From Tenacibaculum sp. 190524A02b (GTDB lineage: Bacteria > Bacteroidota > Bacteroidia > Flavobacteriales > Flavobacteriaceae): a stretch of 64,000 bases of DNA. A program made the translations under genes and the position numbers. The first letter of the stretch is position 1; each line of letters opens with the position of its first letter. Under the pieces are notes generated by a model. That model did no database searches. It was not told the origin of the DNA and worked only from the letters and a program-made list of their open reading frames with translations. Positions 61,620 through 64,000 of this stretch are shown piece by piece. The DNA lies in NCBI RefSeq assembly GCF_964036645.1, contig NZ_OZ038525.1, positions 2,130,501 to 2,194,500 of the forward strand. Direction: 5' to 3'.

Positions 61620-62537
61620 TTAAATTTCTGGTTCAATAACTGGTTTACTTATTTTTCCCGTTAGTTTTTCTTTCCAATTTGTCCAACCGTACTTTTTTGA
61701 ATATATATATAGTAATACAGGAAAAATTACTAATACAGGAATTAATACATCTGTACTTAAGTTTGGTTGAGACATATCTTTAAATAATGAATTTGTTTGA
61801 AAAGCGGTCCAATCTGCTGTCACCAACAAAGCTGTTACTAAATTATTAGCTGCATGAAAACCTAAAGCTAATTCTAAACCTTCATCCATTAACGTTATAA
61901 TACCAAGAAAAAAGCCTGTTCCTATATAATACACCATTATTAGCATTCCTAATTTTTCTACTTCAGGATTTGCTATATGCATTAATCCAAAAATTACTGA
62001 AGTAAATACTAATGGTAAAAGTCTACTTTTAAATTTTGCACCAATACCTTGCAATAAATACCCTCTAAAAAAATATTCTTCAAAACTAGTTTGTATTGGA
62101 ATCATTAAAACCCCAATTAATACTAAACCTAAAAATTTATTTGGTTTAAAGTTTAATTGCATAGTTTCTGGGCTAAATAGGTATTCTATCCCCACAAAAA
62201 ACACAGTAACTCCTCCCCAAACTAAAAAAGCAAACCAAAACCGTTTCCAATCTATTTTTTTCCTAGATGTTGTTAATGAAGTTATAGATTGTTTATGTAC
62301 GTATTTAACCCATAATAACAAACCACCTAGAAAAACAAAAAAAGGAGCTAGCATTTCTATAAGGACTAAATTTTCACCTTTTAACTCTATTTCTCTCTTT
62401 AATAAAGCTTCTTGATCTAGGTTTAATAGCTCAATTGCTATAAAATTTAATGCCATAAACCCCATGAAAACTGAAGCGTAAATAACATACTTCCAAAACC
62501 CTAATTGCCCTTTGAAGGCCTGCTGTATATAATTCAT
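61620..62537 (-). CDS. CPBP family intramembrane metalloprotease
   Basis: This 305-residue protein has about eight membrane helices and the CPBP motifs: EEYFFRGYLLQGIG (E-E-x3-R), VIFGLMHIANPE (H) and AANNLVTALLV in place of the usual final HxxxN/D region. It lies between menC-like and menE-like genes with gaps of three and six bases and must be co-transcribed with them. Why an intramembrane protease would sit in a menaquinone operon is unclear; it may act in membrane quality control. It is distinct from the CPBP gene beside the small peptide. Confidence 0.87.
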   Translation of the reverse strand: MNYIQQAFKGQLGFWKYVIYASVFMGFMALNFIAIELLNLDQEALLKREIELKGENLVLIEMLAPFFVFLGGLLLWVKYVHKQSITSLTTSRKKIDWKRFWFAFLVWGGVTVFFVGIEYLFSPETMQLNFKPNKFLGLVLIGVLMIPIQTSFEEYFFRGYLLQGIGAKFKSRLLPLVFTSVIFGLMHIANPEVEKLGMLIMVYYIGTGFFLGIITLMDEGLELALGFHAANNLVTALLVTADWTAFQTNSLFKDMSQPNLSTDVLIPVLVIFPVLLYIYSKKYGWTNWKEKLTGKISKPVIEPEI

Positions 62538-62540
62538 TTT

Positions 62541-63578
62541 TTATAGATTAAAATCCCATGTTTTATTTGAACTGTAATATAATCCTCCTCTATTTACTTC
62601 TAAAGGACTCTTAAAGTTATTTGTGAACAAACTACCGGTTCCTAAGCCTTGTGGTAAAGAGTTGTTCAAGGTTGCTGTCCATTGTGCTATTGCATTCAAT
62701 CCTATATTACTTTCTAATGCACTGGTTATCCAATTACCAGCTTTATAATTTGTCGCAATTTGTATCCATTCGTTACTTCCCTTAAAACCACCTACTAAAC
62801 TTGGTTTTAGGATTATATATTGCGGTTGAATTGTTTGTATGCATTTTTCTTTATCTTTTAAAGAAAATACTCCTATTAATTCTTCATCTAAAGCAATAGG
62901 TAATGGTGTTTTTTCACATAACAATGCCATTTCTTGCCATTGCCCTTGTTTTATTGGTTGTTCTATTGAATGTAACGTTAATTTGGATAATTTCTCAAGT
63001 TTGCCCAGCGCATTATCTGTTGTAAATGCTCCGTTAGCATCTACTCTAAGTTCAATTTCATTTGCAGAAAATTCTTTTCTTATTGATTTTAAAAGCATTA
63101 ATTCTGTTTCAAAATCAATGGCTCCAATTTTCATCTTTATAGTAGTAAACCCTTGTTTTAGCTTTTCCTTTATTTGTTGCTGCATAAAAGTTTTATCTCC
63201 CATCCAAATTAACCCATTGATTGCAATTGGCTCTTGACTCTCAAAAAAAGCTGAGGAAAATAATTTAAATCTGTCATCTCCTTCTAATGATAAAAACGCT
63301 TGCTCTATACCAAATTGAATGGAAGGAAACTCTACAAGCTGTTCTAATAAAAATGTTTTTCCTTGGTTTATATTAGTACAGACCCATTGTAATTTATCTT
63401 CATAATCAGGCCTATCATCTACACTTAAACCTCTAAACAAACCACACTCTCCAATCCCCTTTTTCCCTTCTTTTTCTAGTATTAGAAACCATGTCTCTTT
63501 TGTCCTTAGAATTCCTCTTGATGTTCCGCTTGCTTGTTTAAAATTTAGAATATACTGCTGATAACTTGCTTGAATCAT
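62541..63578 (-). CDS. menC: o-Succinylbenzoate synthase, MenC-like
   Basis: The 345-residue enzyme belongs to the enolase superfamily: TIKMKIGAIDFETE (KxK acid/base), ELRVDANGAFTTDNAL (metal aspartate), HSIEQPIKQGQWQ (metal Glu), IALDEELIGVF (metal Asp) and YIILKPSLVGGF (second Lys). It would dehydrate SHCHC to o-succinylbenzoate, the substrate of the MenE-like ligase two genes away. It begins directly before the stop of the SRPBCC gene, consistent with one operon. Confidence 0.88.
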   Translation of the reverse strand: MIQASYQQYILNFKQASGTSRGILRTKETWFLILEKEGKKGIGECGLFRGLSVDDRPDYEDKLQWVCTNINQGKTFLLEQLVEFPSIQFGIEQAFLSLEGDDRFKLFSSAFFESQEPIAINGLIWMGDKTFMQQQIKEKLKQGFTTIKMKIGAIDFETELMLLKSIRKEFSANEIELRVDANGAFTTDNALGKLEKLSKLTLHSIEQPIKQGQWQEMALLCEKTPLPIALDEELIGVFSLKDKEKCIQTIQPQYIILKPSLVGGFKGSNEWIQIATNYKAGNWITSALESNIGLNAIAQWTATLNNSLPQGLGTGSLFTNNFKSPLEVNRGGLYYSSNKTWDFNL

Positions 63579-64000
63579 TTATTTTTCTGCGAATTTTTTA
63601 AAGTTCATAAGGTATTTCTGATCTTGCTCTTGTAATTTCCCTTTTACAAAAGGTAACATGCATCCTAAAATAAAACTACTACTTTTAAATTTAGCTTGTA
63701 ATTTCAATACAGTTTGTCCTCCTTTACTTTCAAAAGAATAAGCATCTCTTTTTAGCATTCCTCCACCATTAAAGAATAATGTTATTTTTTTATTGACTTC
63801 AAATTCTTTTATTTTTTCATTAAGTGTTATTTCTTCCCCTTGGTTTTCTACTTTTATTTCATAAGTACTCCCTACTTTTCCATCAAGTTCTTTCACCGCC
63901 TTTATTGATTTTATTTCAGGAATCCAATGCTTTATACTTTCATCATCATTAAATATAGTAAACACTTCTTCTACAGGCTTTTCTATAATTACTTCTGCTT
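63579..64000 (-). CDS. SRPBCC-family protein (5' end beyond the window)
   Basis: The frame stays open to the window edge; reading past GTG 63965 gives EVIIEKPVEEVFTIFNDDESIKHWIPEIKSI, which is the usual first strand of an SRPBCC (START/polyketide cyclase-like) domain. The remaining part, WIPEIKSIKAVKELDGKVGS and ITLFFNGGGMLKRDAYSFES, then a C-terminal helix around GKLQEQDQKYLMNFKKFAE, completes the ligand-binding cup. Ligand unknown. It lies immediately upstream of menC on the same strand. The true start is outside the window. Confidence 0.75.
   Translation of the reverse strand, partial: AEVIIEKPVEEVFTIFNDDESIKHWIPEIKSIKAVKELDGKVGSTYEIKVENQGEEITLNEKIKEFEVNKKITLFFNGGGMLKRDAYSFESKGGQTVLKLQAKFKSSSFILGCMLPFVKGKLQEQDQKYLMNFKKFAEK

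Noticed and set aside
1..64000. tRNA, rRNA, CRISPR, integrase or transposase genes
   Set aside because: None seen on reading; the arrays lack CRISPR-like spacers and no Cas genes are present. A covariance-model scan was not possible.

Overview
The window is a 64 kb piece of a low-GC chromosome from the Bacteroidota, almost certainly family Flavobacteriaceae (Tenacibaculum/Polaribacter-like; the genus is a guess). The evidence is two Type IX secretion substrates (a type B gliding-motility tail and a type A Por tail), Bacteroidota families such as DUF3276, DUF2911, DUF1573 and HsdR-N next to holA, many TAnnTTTG -7 promoter boxes, and frequent TTG/GTG starts. I found no rRNA, tRNA, CRISPR array, integrase or transposase.

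Layout. (1) 1-4454 is a same-strand accessory operon: a truncated gene, a phage tail-collar protein, a glycosyltransferase-methyltransferase-glycosyltransferase fusion, an unknown protein, and a DUF1906 glycoside-hydrolase-like protein. A 42-bp tandem repeat array follows it. (2) 4738-18352 is mostly core: ABC-F ATPase, holA/HsdR-N, a GT2, a membrane-anchored HTH protein beside a secreted lectin-fold protein, a YrdC-family/CREST hydrolase unit, and a divergent hotdog thioesterase-hydrolase-menF operon. (3) 18434-29127 holds an ABC exporter, leucine-type dehydrogenase, nusB-DUF1573-yajC, ybbR-coaE, a two-component system and an ABC-2 transporter. (4) 29179-47434 holds a T9SS type B giant protein, uvrB, a pseudouridine synthase with an unclear start, MazG-aroA-queA, a 1470-residue four-module LRR protein, rlmN and a polyprenyl synthase. 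(5) 47435-53062 is looser: gene-poor stretches, a LexA-like repressor coupled to an exonuclease/GIY-YIG nuclease, a 41-bp tandem repeat array, small orphan genes and a PLD-like/winged-helix protein. (6) 53065-64000 holds dsbD, a DJ-1 lipoprotein, a CocE-like hydrolase, a small cysteine-rich double-glycine peptide with a CPBP protease, a GNAT, aat, and a menE-CPBP-menC-SRPBCC run.

How the genes work together. menF (with a hotdog thioesterase and an alpha/beta hydrolase that could serve the later steps) and menE/menC point to menaquinone synthesis split over two loci. holA, uvrB and the LexA-like/nuclease pair serve replication and repair. queA, rlmN and the pseudouridine synthase modify RNA. 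The parts least explained by known biology are the tail-collar/glycosyltransferase operon, the two related 41/42-bp repeat arrays, and the unlisted 59-residue six-cysteine peptide at 58190-58369.
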